Positions 6,744 through 14,367 of a stretch of DNA of 20,348 nt are shown in pieces. Where the stretch lies: the NCBI GenBank assembly GCA_029939815.1, contig JAOZSF010000001.1, positions 5,020 through 25,367 on the forward strand, read 5' to 3'. Position 1 is the stretch's first letter. Every line of letters begins with the position of its first letter. Source of the stretch: a bacterium (GTDB lineage Bacteria > Auribacterota > UBA3054 > B51-G9). The notes under the pieces were generated by a model, which worked only from the letters and a program-made list of their open reading frames with translations, did not search any database and was not told where the DNA came from. A program made the position numbers and the translations under genes.

Positions 6744-8379
6744 TGGAGTTGTAGTTAAAGTAATCAAAATCGGCGTGGAGTCCCGAATCGAATTTATCGC
6801 TTGCAGCGATGCCTGTAAATGCGCCGGTGAATCCGGATTTTTTTTCGTAAACATAATCATCGCTTAGGACGAGAGCATCGAGTTTCGGACCGATAGGTTT
6901 CAGTTCTTCGTTTTCATAAGCCCAAAAGAACTGTAAATTTCTGCTGTCGCATTTTACGGACAACCTTAATGGAGGGGCGCCGCGTGACCCGCGTATGCCG
7001 GGTTTTCCGGCGACTTTATTTTTGTTTTCTAAATTAGGACGTTGAGGACAACGTCCCTCCAAAATTTTTGTTTCGGAGATTTGTTCATGTTTATTTATAT
7101 TACTGTCAACTATCCATATTGAGAGAACAAGTTCGTTGCTATGATTAATATATTTGCTCAGGTAATACCAGTGAGAACAGTCGTAATAACAAACTAACCC
7201 CGCATGCTGAAGAAATTTCTCCGGTGAGAAATCCATGAAAGTTTCTGCCGTAAATTCATGATGACGAATTCTTCGCGCGAGAAAAGATACAGGTTCGGTG
7301 TGAAAAAGATTTGCCGGTAAGGCGTGAAGACGCAAATTGCCCGGCTTGGAAGTTAAATCCGCCCAGTCACCGATATAAAACCGTGGAGTGAGCCAGCAGG
7401 GGTTAAGAGTTTCAGAATCAAAGTCATCGTTAGTTATCTCCGGTTGGACAGGGGATTCCGGCAAACCGAAATTCGGAACAACGTCCTGCGGGTCGCCGTT
7501 GGTTTCAGTTCGCGGCCAGTCGTCATTGTGCCAGATAATTTTTTGTATAGCCGTTTCTCTGCCAAGCATGCATTTATCATCAATCGGTCGGGAAGTCAGA
7601 TAAACCATTGCCCATTCTTTATCGGTAATTTTTACGAAGTCAGCGTGGCCGGCTTTTTGCAGTCGAGTATTTTTTTCCTTAGCGGTAAGAATTGGATTTT
7701 CGGGATGTATTTCGTAAGGACCAAATAAATTTTTTGAACGTGCAAGAGTAACGGCATGATAATAACCTGTTCCGCCTTCAGCAACGAGCAGGTAGTAATA
7801 TCCGTTTCTTTTAAAGATGTGCGGCGCTTCGGTGGCCATTAGTCCTGAGCCTTTAAAGACGTTAACGGGTTCCCCGACCACTTTTTTTAAATTCGGGTCA
7901 TATTCCTGAACGAGAATTCCGCCGAAGAGATCAATATCAGGAGTGTTATCGCGCAGCATATTAACGATATATTTTTTGCCGTCATCGTTGTGAAAAATTG
8001 AGGGGTCAAAACCGGTGGAGTTAAGATAAACAGGTTCAGACCAAGGACCTTCAATATTTTCTGAAGTGATGAGATAATTCGTATCAATGCATAAATCGCT
8101 GAATAATGATGAAACAACGGTGTAAATTATATAAAAAAGTCCTTCGGAATAAGTTATATTAGGTGCCCAGATGCCGTAACTGTCGCCAATTCGGCTTAAA
8201 TCAGCGAGTGATGAATTTGTAAGGGCGTGACTCACAAATTCCCAGTTTTGCAGGTCTTTACTGCGGTGAATCGGAATTCCGGGAGTCCATTGGAAACTTG
8301 ATGTGGCGATATAATAATAATCGTCTTTTTTACAGATTGACGGGTCGGGATAAAAACCGGGTAGAATTGGATTTTTCAT
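6736..8379 (-). CDS. GH43 beta-xylosidase / alpha-arabinofuranosidase with a repeat insertion
   Basis: A 547-residue glycoside hydrolase of family 43, close to the two-domain beta-xylosidases. The N-terminal five-blade propeller carries the catalytic set: general base D12 (NPILPGFYPDPS), pKa modulator D125 (GFDPSIF) and general acid E184 (MATEAPHIF). The C-terminal beta-sandwich (about 315-547) ends in the usual GFTGAFTGI and ADFDYFNY motifs. There is no signal peptide, so it probably hydrolyses imported xylo- or arabino-oligosaccharides in the cytoplasm. Residues 440-471 do not fit the family: they are basic, Gly/Pro/Arg-rich and encoded by two dispersed palindromes (6970-7061) inserted in frame. 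Sequence on both sides continues the domain normally. A promoter lies upstream at 8415-8443. Confidence 0.93.
   Translation of the reverse strand: MKNPILPGFYPDPSICKKDDYYYIATSSFQWTPGIPIHRSKDLQNWEFVSHALTNSSLADLSRIGDSYGIWAPNITYSEGLFYIIYTVVSSLFSDLCIDTNYLITSENIEGPWSEPVYLNSTGFDPSIFHNDDGKKYIVNMLRDNTPDIDLFGGILVQEYDPNLKKVVGEPVNVFKGSGLMATEAPHIFKRNGYYYLLVAEGGTGYYHAVTLARSKNLFGPYEIHPENPILTAKEKNTRLQKAGHADFVKITDKEWAMVYLTSRPIDDKCMLGRETAIQKIIWHNDDWPRTETNGDPQDVVPNFGLPESPVQPEITNDDFDSETLNPCWLTPRFYIGDWADLTSKPGNLRLHALPANLFHTEPVSFLARRIRHHEFTAETFMDFSPEKFLQHAGLVCYYDCSHWYYLSKYINHSNELVLSIWIVDSNINKHEQISETKILEGRCPQRPNLENKNKVAGKPGIRGSRGAPPLRLSVKCDSRNLQFFWAYENEELKPIGPKLDALVLSDDYVYEKKSGFTGAFTGIAASDKFDSGLHADFDYFNYNSNE
6970..7061. 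repeat. composite palindromic element inside the GH43 coding sequence
   Basis: The 92-bp block is bounded by 7-bp inverted repeats (TGGAGGG at 6970-6976, CCCTCCA at 7055-7061). It holds a nested hairpin (outer CGCCG/CGGCG, inner ACCCG/CGGGT at 6987-7003) and a second palindrome (7037-7056), joined by an AT-rich linker. The first shares a 17-mer with 2670-2686; the second shares 28 bp with 4125-4152 in inverse orientation. It contains no stop in the GH43 frame and encodes about 30 extra residues. Confidence 0.85.
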
Positions 8380-8414
8380 TTTTTTGGTTATTTTTCTTAA
8401 TAGTTACTCGTAAG

Positions 8415-8443
8415 AGTTTACAAAAGCAGGCGATTTATTTCAA
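8415..8443 (-). promoter_or_regulatory. candidate sigma-70 promoter of the GH43 gene
   Basis: On the minus strand TTGAAA (8443-8438), a 17-bp spacer and TAAACT (8420-8415) lie 36-64 bp upstream of the GH43 start. The match is moderate; the position is right and nothing better is seen in the gap. Confidence 0.45.
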
Positions 8444-8463
8444 GGGAATTTGGTGGATAAAGA

Positions 8464-8508
8464 ACCACCCCGCCCTGTCGGGCACCCCTCCTAAAACAGG
8501 AGGGGAGT
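8464..8508 (+). repeat. 45-bp double-hairpin repeat, copy 1
   Basis: Hairpin 1: GCCC, loop TGTC, GGGC (8472-8483). Hairpin 2: CCCCTCCT, loop AAAAC, AGGAGGGG (8485-8505). A second copy in the same orientation lies at 13019-13063. The element lies in the 171-bp gap between the helicase end and the GH43 start. A short GGTCGAA tandem follows at about 8522-8539. No reading frame of note is present in the gap. Confidence 0.88.
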
Positions 8509-8550
8509 TGATAAACAAAAAGGTCGAAGGTCGAAGGTCAAATTCCTCAA

Positions 8551-10572
8551 TTATCCAATTTCCACTCTTAATTGTTTTTCGGCATCTACAACATCTCTGT
8601 TAATTAATTTTCTCGCGTCATGTGCGATAGCGCGAAGTGAATCGGAAGTATATGGAGCCTGAACAATTTGCCGGAGCAGTTGATTTATCATTCGAAGGTA
8701 TCTGACGAGAGCGCCTTCATCGAGGCGGCTTATATCTACTATTTCATCGAAATCCAGACCTTTTACCCACGCATCAACTGCGAAACCCATTTGCGGGTGG
8801 GGAGGCGGGACATGCGGTTCGATCTCATTAACTACTTCATCGACATGGATTTTTCTATGGATATGTTTTAATTCCCGTTCGATCCATTGAAAATGTTTTG
8901 GAGGTTTTCTCGGCATTTCAACGCCGCGCCTCGGTTCGAAAACGAGGCATGAAACAGCGAAACATAATTCTTGAGAGGAGAACCTATCAAGCAGTCCGCT
9001 TTCAAACATTTCAGCCATATAGAGTTCGTATCCGAACATCCATCTTGCGAAATGCCCCTTTTTAGTCAGAAGATTATTTTTAATAAATCCGTTTTTCTTC
9101 AGCAAAAGCAGACGATTTAAAAACTTTCTCCGCGCGCGTTTTCTTCCCCGCTTGGTTGACTGAAAATAATGAAGTGTTTTCGGGTAAAGTTCAATAACAT
9201 TTTCGCCGTGAACTTCGTACAAATTTAAAACAGTGGCATAAGAAGCGTTGAATTTGCTGAGAACGGGTTCGGTATCACCGAAAATTGTACGCTCAATTTC
9301 TTTCGGACTTGTTCGTGTGGGGACAAATCGCACATAAACAAAGCCCTCGGTGTCCATACCGCGTCTCCCGGCTCTTCCGGCCATTTGATAAAAATCCCTT
9401 GAGTGCAGAGTATCAAATCCTGTGGAATAATATTTTCTGAGTGCATCGAAAACAACTGTTCGCGCGGGCATATTAATTCCGAGCGCGAAAGTTTCTGTGG
9501 TAAAGATTAGCGGGATAAGTTTTTGATTAAATAATTGTTCAACCACTTCCTTGAGAGTAGGCAGCATACCCGCGTGATGGTAAGCGACGCCGAACCGGAT
9601 AAATTTCCTTAGTTTTTTTGCGGAGGGTTCATTAGTAATGTTGTAAACTTCGCACAGAGACATATATTTTCTGTCAAGCGCTTTTTGCTTTTGCTCGGAA
9701 AGGAATGGCAGACGAACAATTTCTTCTGCGAGCTGCTCTGTTCTAACGCGACTGAACGCGAAATAAATACATGGGAGTTCATTATTATTCAAAATTTGCT
9801 TAATCAAAGGGAAAAGACGATTCTGCTTAATGCCTTTGTGTTGATTCCTATTTCGCCTGTTTCGGTTTCTGTAATCAAATCTCTGTTTAAATCTTGACCG
9901 GCTGTTATTTGACCCGGTAAGAAAATTCAATGCAAGTTTTTTTGTCTTTTTCCATCCGTCAAGAATTTCTCCAAGGCATTGATAACGAAAATGAAGCGGA
10001 ACAGGACGGTTGTATTCGGTGATGACAATTGTCCTGCGGTCAAGAATTTCTTCAAACCATTCAGCAATTTCATTTATGTTTGGTACAGTGGCGCTTAAGC
10101 AGAGAAATTTAGTTGATGGGGGTGTTAGAATAATAGATTCTTCCCAAACGGTTCCGCGATCGAGGTCATCAAGATAATGCACTTCATCAAAAATGACCCA
10201 GGATAGATTTTTAAAAGAATCGGGTTCATCAAGAAGGGAATTACGATATATTTCAGTAGTCATTATTCGGATTGGCGCATCCGGATTAATAGCGACATCA
10301 CCTGTAATAATACCTACAAGTTCACCGTATTTTTTTGAGAACTCGCGGTATTTTTGATTACTGAGCGCTTTAATCGGCGCTGTATAAATAACGTGTTTTC
10401 CTGTGGAGAGAACTAAGTCGATAACGTGATCGGCAATAACTGTTTTTCCCGCACCGGTTGGCGCGGCAACGAGGACGGAAGAGTTTTCGCTAAGAGCGTT
10501 AATCGCGCGTTCCTGAAAGGAATCGTAAGTAAAATTGTGAAGAGCAGGTCCGCTTGGAGAATTATATGTCAT
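8551..10572 (-). CDS. Ski2/Mtr4-like DExH-box RNA helicase
   Basis: A superfamily 2 helicase of 673 residues with motif I AAPTGAGKT (36-44), motif II DEVH (129-132), motif III SAT (160-162), and motif VI QMAGRAGRRG (396-405). The C-terminal region (VDAWVKGLDFDEIV...EGALVRYLRMINQLLRQI) matches the DSHCT domain of Ski2/Mtr4/HelY proteins, which unwind RNA for degradation or processing. An Arg/Asn-rich basic insertion (about 223-252) between the two RecA domains could bind nucleic acid. The open frame continues to 10752, but the first 60 codons are out of frame over the upstream small gene and have no family character; I choose ATG at 10572, whose first 11 nt overlap that gene's end. Cytoplasmic; the bacterial substrate is unknown. 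Confidence 0.9.
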   Translation of the reverse strand: MTYNSPSGPALHNFTYDSFQERAINALSENSSVLVAAPTGAGKTVIADHVIDLVLSTGKHVIYTAPIKALSNQKYREFSKKYGELVGIITGDVAINPDAPIRIMTTEIYRNSLLDEPDSFKNLSWVIFDEVHYLDDLDRGTVWEESIILTPPSTKFLCLSATVPNINEIAEWFEEILDRRTIVITEYNRPVPLHFRYQCLGEILDGWKKTKKLALNFLTGSNNSRSRFKQRFDYRNRNRRNRNQHKGIKQNRLFPLIKQILNNNELPCIYFAFSRVRTEQLAEEIVRLPFLSEQKQKALDRKYMSLCEVYNITNEPSAKKLRKFIRFGVAYHHAGMLPTLKEVVEQLFNQKLIPLIFTTETFALGINMPARTVVFDALRKYYSTGFDTLHSRDFYQMAGRAGRRGMDTEGFVYVRFVPTRTSPKEIERTIFGDTEPVLSKFNASYATVLNLYEVHGENVIELYPKTLHYFQSTKRGRKRARRKFLNRLLLLKKNGFIKNNLLTKKGHFARWMFGYELYMAEMFESGLLDRFSSQELCFAVSCLVFEPRRGVEMPRKPPKHFQWIERELKHIHRKIHVDEVVNEIEPHVPPPHPQMGFAVDAWVKGLDFDEIVDISRLDEGALVRYLRMINQLLRQIVQAPYTSDSLRAIAHDARKLINRDVVDAEKQLRVEIG

Positions 10573-10768
10573 CTTCAATGGTTTCATCATCATGCCATTT
10601 TGCCCAGCATGCACAAAATTGCTTCCAAGCTTCAGGACATTCAGCAAAGTAATCACCAAGATATGCAAGCAAGACATCGATATCGTCGTCTGATTGAGCG
10701 AGCAAATCGAGTAAACCATTATGCGGGTCATCCGCAATTCCCAAATCTGCAAACAAATTTGATTTCAT
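10562..10768 (-). CDS. small acidic protein coupled to the Ski2-like helicase
   Basis: This 68-residue protein matches no family I recognise. It is strongly acidic (runs such as SDDDID and HDDETIEDD) with an aromatic, cysteine-containing segment in the second half (ECPEAWKQFCACWAKWHDD). Three points argue it is real: a perfect GGAGG Shine-Dalgarno sequence (10782-10778) 9 nt before the ATG, a consensus promoter upstream (10838-10866), and an 11-nt overlap with the helicase start that implies translational coupling. It is the promoter-proximal gene of the operon, so it may be a helicase partner or regulator; this is inference from position only. Confidence 0.75.
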   Translation of the reverse strand: MKSNLFADLGIADDPHNGLLDLLAQSDDDIDVLLAYLGDYFAECPEAWKQFCACWAKWHDDETIEDDI

Positions 10769-10837
10769 TCTTAAGAGCCTCCGTAATATAAAAAATAAAT
10801 AAAAAATAAGTTATGATATTCACAAGTACTGAAAGCG

Positions 10838-10866
10838 ATTATATACTAAAAAAAAATAAAAATCAA
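10838..10866 (-). promoter_or_regulatory. sigma-70 promoter of the small acidic protein-helicase operon
   Basis: On the minus strand TTGATT (10866-10861), exactly 17 bp, then TATAAT (10843-10838). The start codon lies 69 nt past the -10 box, leaving a leader of about 60 nt that is very AT-rich and ends in a strong Shine-Dalgarno sequence. Confidence 0.65.
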
Positions 10867-10870
10867 GAGG

Positions 10871-10911
10871 GTGTTAGAATTTTAGATTATAGATTTTAAA
10901 TTTTAGATTTA
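10871..10911. repeat. AT-rich degenerate TTTAGATT repeats
   Basis: Four loose copies of a TTAGATT/TTAGAAT motif lie between the divergent promoters of the helicase operon and pcrA. The 225-bp gap holding them (10769-10993) is the longest gene-free stretch in the window; besides two promoters and this repeat nothing else is seen. Confidence 0.5.
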
Positions 10912-10950
10912 TGTATAAAAAAACTTGCCGTTTTTTTTAAGAAGCAGTTT

Positions 10951-10959
10951 TGATATAAT
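10951..10959 (+). promoter_or_regulatory. extended -10 promoter of pcrA
   Basis: TGATATAAT is a perfect extended -10 (TGnTATAAT), the same form as at the vapBC promoter. The region 17 bp upstream is only a T run, so there is no real -35. The pcrA start follows after a leader of about 27 nt. Confidence 0.55.
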
Positions 10960-10993
10960 ATCAATCCTTTTTAAGAAATTACATAAATTATAA

Positions 10994-13003
10994 ATGAAAT
11001 TATCTCTATATAAATTAAATCCTCAACAGCGGAAAGCTGCCAAAATCGTTGAAGGACCCTTGCTCGTTCTTTCAGGTGCCGGAACAGGTAAAACAACAAC
11101 AGTTGTAAACAGAATAGCGTATATGCTTAGCCGGGGAGTGAAGTCGGAAGAAATTCTCGCGGTTACTTTTACTAATAAAGCCGCACGTGAAATGAGCGAG
11201 CGTGTGAAGAAAATGATTGGTAAATCCGCGGAGAATATGCAGGTATCGACTTTTCACAGTCTCGGGCTTAGAATTTTACGCGAAAATTATAAACTGGCCG
11301 GTTATAGAAGTCGATTCACAATTTATGATACCGCTGACCAGCTTTCCGTAATAAGAAAAGCTTTGAGGACAATTTCGGTCGCATGGAAGAAGTATAAACC
11401 CGATGATGTTCTTTACACGTTAAACGGGCTTCGAATGCCGCATGATGAAACACTTGATCTGAAATACGAAAATGAATTTGATGGCGCTGTATATTCAAGT
11501 GTCTGGGAAAAGTATCGTGCGACATTGAAAAATAATAACGCTGTTGATTATGAAGATTTGCTCACGCTGCCTTTAAGGATTTTAAAAAAGCATCCCGAAA
11601 TTCTAAGGTTTTATCAGGAAAAATTTAAATATATTATCGTTGATGAGTATCAGGACACAAATGCCGTTCAATTCGAAATCATAAAATTACTCGCCGATAA
11701 ATATAAAAATATATGCGTGGTGGGGGATGATGATCAATCAATTTACGGGTGGCGCGGCGCGGAAGTAAAAAACATTCTTGATTTTGATAAGAATTTTAAA
11801 AAAGCGAAAGTGATTCGCCTTGAAGAAAATTATCGTTCAACAGGAAATATTCTGAAAGCGGCAAATGCTGTTATTGCGGGAAACAAGCATAGAAAAGCTA
11901 AGAAACTGTGGACACGGATGGGAGATGGCAATCGTATAAAACTTTTTGCCGCAACCGATGAAATGGCGGAAGCGGAATACGTGGTTGCAGAAATTATCAC
12001 TCATCAGATAGAAAACAAAATGTCCTACGGATCTTACGCGATTCTTATGAGAATGAATACTCAGTCGCGTCCATTCGAAGAAATACTCCGCGCGCACAGA
12101 ATCCCCTACATAGTAGTTGGCGGCATGCAGTTTTATGACAGAAAAGAGATACGTGATTTTATGTCGTATTTAAAAGTTTTGTCTAATCCTGAAGATGAGG
12201 AATCATTGTTGAGAATAATTAATGTTCCCCGGCGGGGGATTGGTGGAACAACTTTAAAAATAATGAGTGACCACGCTAATCTGAAGAAGTGTAGTTTATA
12301 CGAATCTTTAGCAACAATTCACGAGAGCAGTAGTATAAAGCCCAAAACATTGGTTGAATTAAATAAATTTCATGAAATAATAGAAGATGCGCGTAAAAGA
12401 TTAAAAAGAGAGTCTATAGCCGGTGTCGCAAGAAACCTGTGGGCGGAAATCGATTATCAAAAAGAACTGGAAACAACTTTCAACGACACACAGAAAATCG
12501 CTGAGCGAATGGCTAATATTGATGCGTTAATTGACGGTATTGGATATTATGAAAATCGCAACAAAAAACCGACACTTGAAGGATATTTGCGGCAGGTTTC
12601 TTTAATGGAAGAAGATGATGACGAAGAATTTCAAAAAGAAAAAGTTGTTCTAATGACTATTCACGCAGCAAAAGGACTTGAGTTCAGAAACGTATTTTTT
12701 GTCGGGGTTGAACAGGGAATGATTCCTCATACGAAATCACTTGAAACTTCCTACGGCGAGGACGAAGAACGCCGACTTTTTTATGTCGCGGTAACACGCG
12801 CAAAACAGGAACTCACTATTAGTCATACAACAATGCGAACAAAATACGGGCAGCGTGTTGAGCGTCACCCTTCAATGTTTATTAATGAAATACCTGATAG
12901 TCTTTTGGAAGTAACTGATGGAATTGACCATGAAGTTGCTGATGAAGAAGTTGCTGAAGACTTGTTAAGTCAATTCGGCGCGATGTTTGCCGATGAAGAA
13001 TAG
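10994..13003 (+). CDS. pcrA: PcrA/UvrD-type ATP-dependent DNA helicase
   Basis: A 669-residue superfamily 1A helicase moving 3' to 5' on single-stranded DNA, used in repair and in clearing proteins from DNA. All motifs are present in order: Q motif LNPQQRKAA (8-16), Walker A GAGTGKT (28-34), TFTNKAAREM, the Walker B DEYQDTN, GDDDQSIYGWRG, LEENYRST, MTIHAAKGLEF and RRLFYVAVTRAK near the end. Length is slightly below the 700-740 of most PcrA/UvrD proteins, mainly through a short C-terminus that ends in an acidic tail (DHEVADEEVAEDLL...). There is no Shine-Dalgarno sequence. It is a single gene convergent with the lipid A operon, separated by a repeat and a bidirectional terminator. Confidence 0.93.
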   Translation: MKLSLYKLNPQQRKAAKIVEGPLLVLSGAGTGKTTTVVNRIAYMLSRGVKSEEILAVTFTNKAAREMSERVKKMIGKSAENMQVSTFHSLGLRILRENYKLAGYRSRFTIYDTADQLSVIRKALRTISVAWKKYKPDDVLYTLNGLRMPHDETLDLKYENEFDGAVYSSVWEKYRATLKNNNAVDYEDLLTLPLRILKKHPEILRFYQEKFKYIIVDEYQDTNAVQFEIIKLLADKYKNICVVGDDDQSIYGWRGAEVKNILDFDKNFKKAKVIRLEENYRSTGNILKAANAVIAGNKHRKAKKLWTRMGDGNRIKLFAATDEMAEAEYVVAEIITHQIENKMSYGSYAILMRMNTQSRPFEEILRAHRIPYIVVGGMQFYDRKEIRDFMSYLKVLSNPEDEESLLRIINVPRRGIGGTTLKIMSDHANLKKCSLYESLATIHESSSIKPKTLVELNKFHEIIEDARKRLKRESIAGVARNLWAEIDYQKELETTFNDTQKIAERMANIDALIDGIGYYENRNKKPTLEGYLRQVSLMEEDDDEEFQKEKVVLMTIHAAKGLEFRNVFFVGVEQGMIPHTKSLETSYGEDEERRLFYVAVTRAKQELTISHTTMRTKYGQRVERHPSMFINEIPDSLLEVTDGIDHEVADEEVAEDLLSQFGAMFADEE

Positions 13004-13018
13004 CGGAAGTAAAGGTCA

Positions 13019-13063
13019 ACCACCCCGCCCTAAAGGGCACCCCTCCTAAAACAGGAGGGGAGT
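13019..13063 (+). repeat. 45-bp double-hairpin repeat, copy 2
   Basis: Same element as 8464-8508. All differences lie in the four-base loop of hairpin 1 (TAAA here, TGTC there); both stems (13027-13038 and 13040-13060) are unchanged. It sits 16 bp after the pcrA stop. Confidence 0.88.
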
Positions 13064-13073
13064 CAAAGGTAAA

Positions 13074-13109
13074 AAAAAGAATTTGTTGCTTAAGCAACAA
13101 ATTCTTTTT
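13074..13109. terminator. bidirectional intrinsic terminator between pcrA and lpxA
   Basis: A perfect 36-bp palindrome with 18-bp arms centred on GCTTAAGC; the outer arms are A-rich on one side and T-rich on the other, so each strand yields a hairpin ending in a U-rich tail. It lies between two convergent genes (pcrA ends 13003, lpxA ends 13126), exactly where a two-way terminator is expected. Confidence 0.9.
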
Positions 13110-13125
13110 ATTGGAGTGTTTATTT

Positions 13126-13899
13126 TTATCTTTGAATGCCGCGTTTGCTTTCAGCTACAAAATCAGCGATTTTGAGCGCTTCGGCACAACTTGAAAACTC
13201 AGCGCGGATTTTTTCTACCGCTTCTTTAGCTTTCAATTGCTGTCTGAAAACAAGACTGTAAGATTTTTTAACATCATTCAAAGTTTCCGAATCAATTCCA
13301 AGACGTTTTAATCGAACAAGGTTTAGTCCGCACGATTTTGCCGGGTTACCTTCTACAATTGTGTATGGAACAACATCCTGATTGATTTTTGTACAAGCGC
13401 CGACCATAGCCATTTCGCCGATTTTGCAGAACTGATGAATTCCGCCCATTCCACCAATAACAACATAATCTTCAATAGTAATATGCCCTGCCAGAGTGGC
13501 GAGATTTGACATAATGATATGATTTCCGAGAACGCATTCGTGCGCGATATGGCAATAAGCCATAATATGATTATTATTACCCACGATAGTTTTCCCGCCG
13601 TCTTTAGTTGCAGTATTGATAGTAACAAATTCTCTTATTGTGTTATCGTTTCCGATTTCGAGATATGTTTTTCCGCCTTCAAATTTTAGGTCCTGTGTTT
13701 TTTGACCAATCGATGCAAATGGAAAAATTTCGCATCGCTCGCCTATGGACGTTATACCTTCAACAACAACGTGTGATTTTAAGACCGTATCATTGCCGAT
13801 AGTAACATCAGGTCCAATAATTGAATAAGGACCAATGGAAACGTTATTTCCCATTTGAGCTTTTGGGTCGATTACAGCGGTTGGATGAATATTAGCCAT
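13126..13899 (-). CDS. lpxA: UDP-N-acetylglucosamine O-acyltransferase
   Basis: LpxA catalyses the first step of lipid A synthesis: transfer of a hydroxyacyl chain from acyl carrier protein to the 3-OH of UDP-GlcNAc, in the cytoplasm. The 257-residue protein begins IHPTAVIDPKAQMG, with hexapeptide repeats of a left-handed beta helix up to about residue 185, the catalytic histidine H120 in AYCHIAHEC, and the helical C-terminal region (LKRLGIDSETL...) typical of the family. It is the last gene of the operon, starting 3 bp after the fabZ stop, and ends next to the bidirectional terminator. Acyl chain length preference cannot be told reliably by eye. Confidence 0.96.
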   Translation of the reverse strand: MANIHPTAVIDPKAQMGNNVSIGPYSIIGPDVTIGNDTVLKSHVVVEGITSIGERCEIFPFASIGQKTQDLKFEGGKTYLEIGNDNTIREFVTINTATKDGGKTIVGNNNHIMAYCHIAHECVLGNHIIMSNLATLAGHITIEDYVVIGGMGGIHQFCKIGEMAMVGACTKINQDVVPYTIVEGNPAKSCGLNLVRLKRLGIDSETLNDVKKSYSLVFRQQLKAKEAVEKIRAEFSSCAEALKIADFVAESKRGIQR

Positions 13900-13902
13900 A
13901 AT

Positions 13903-14367
13903 TTAATCGTTTTTTGGTGGATCTGCAATTACAAATGCAAGGATGGCTTCAGTAACAACTGTATCACCTACTTTTACAACAGCTTTTGCTTTGCCTGATG
14001 ATTCCCGCATGCGCAGCGCGTCAATTCTGATATGAATCTGATCGCCCGGAACAACCGGTTTGCGGAATTTAACTTTATCGATGCTCATAAAGAAAGGTAT
14101 TTTTCCTTTGCAGCCGGGATTACCCATTACTAAAATCGCAGCTGCCTGGGCCGTTGCTTCAACAATTAAAACGCCCGGCATAATTGGAGCATCCGGGAAA
14201 TGTCCTTTAAAAAACGGTTCGTTAACCGTCACGTTCTTAATCGCTTCAACGTAAGTTTTACAATCTGTTTTTATTACCCGGTCAATCAGTAAAAAAGGAG
14301 GACGATGAGGAATGAGGTCCATTATTTGATTTACATCAAATGAAAATTCTTTTGCTTCTTTGTTCAT
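13903..14367 (-). CDS. fabZ: 3-hydroxyacyl-ACP dehydratase
   Basis: FabZ removes water from 3-hydroxyacyl-ACP in fatty acid elongation and so competes with LpxA for the same hydroxyacyl-ACP pool. The 154-residue hot-dog-fold protein has IPHRPPFLLID (19-29) and the active-site region FFKGHFPDAPIMPGVLIVEATAQ, with catalytic H56 and E70. It is a stand-alone gene: its ATG overlaps the lpxC TAA stop by one base (TAATG), so the two are coupled but not fused, unlike in many Bacteroidetes. Confidence 0.96.
   Translation of the reverse strand: MNKEAKEFSFDVNQIMDLIPHRPPFLLIDRVIKTDCKTYVEAIKNVTVNEPFFKGHFPDAPIMPGVLIVEATAQAAAILVMGNPGCKGKIPFFMSIDKVKFRKPVVPGDQIHIRIDALRMRESSGKAKAVVKVGDTVVTEAILAFVIADPPKND

Noticed and set aside
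6744..6860. N-terminal extension of the radical SAM protein by 39 residues
   Set aside because: It lies over the conserved last residues of GH43 (FTGAFTGI...DFDYFNY) in another frame, and family members start near the chosen ATG.
8298..8603. Plus-strand frame of 101 codons across the GH43 start and helicase end
   Set aside because: It runs over conserved GH43 N-terminal codons, the double-hairpin repeat and the helicase stop; the product has no recognisable character.
10573..10752. N-terminal extension of the helicase frame by 60 residues
   Set aside because: It overlaps the small acidic gene out of frame, has no family similarity and no ribosome-binding site; the helicase fold begins shortly after 10572.
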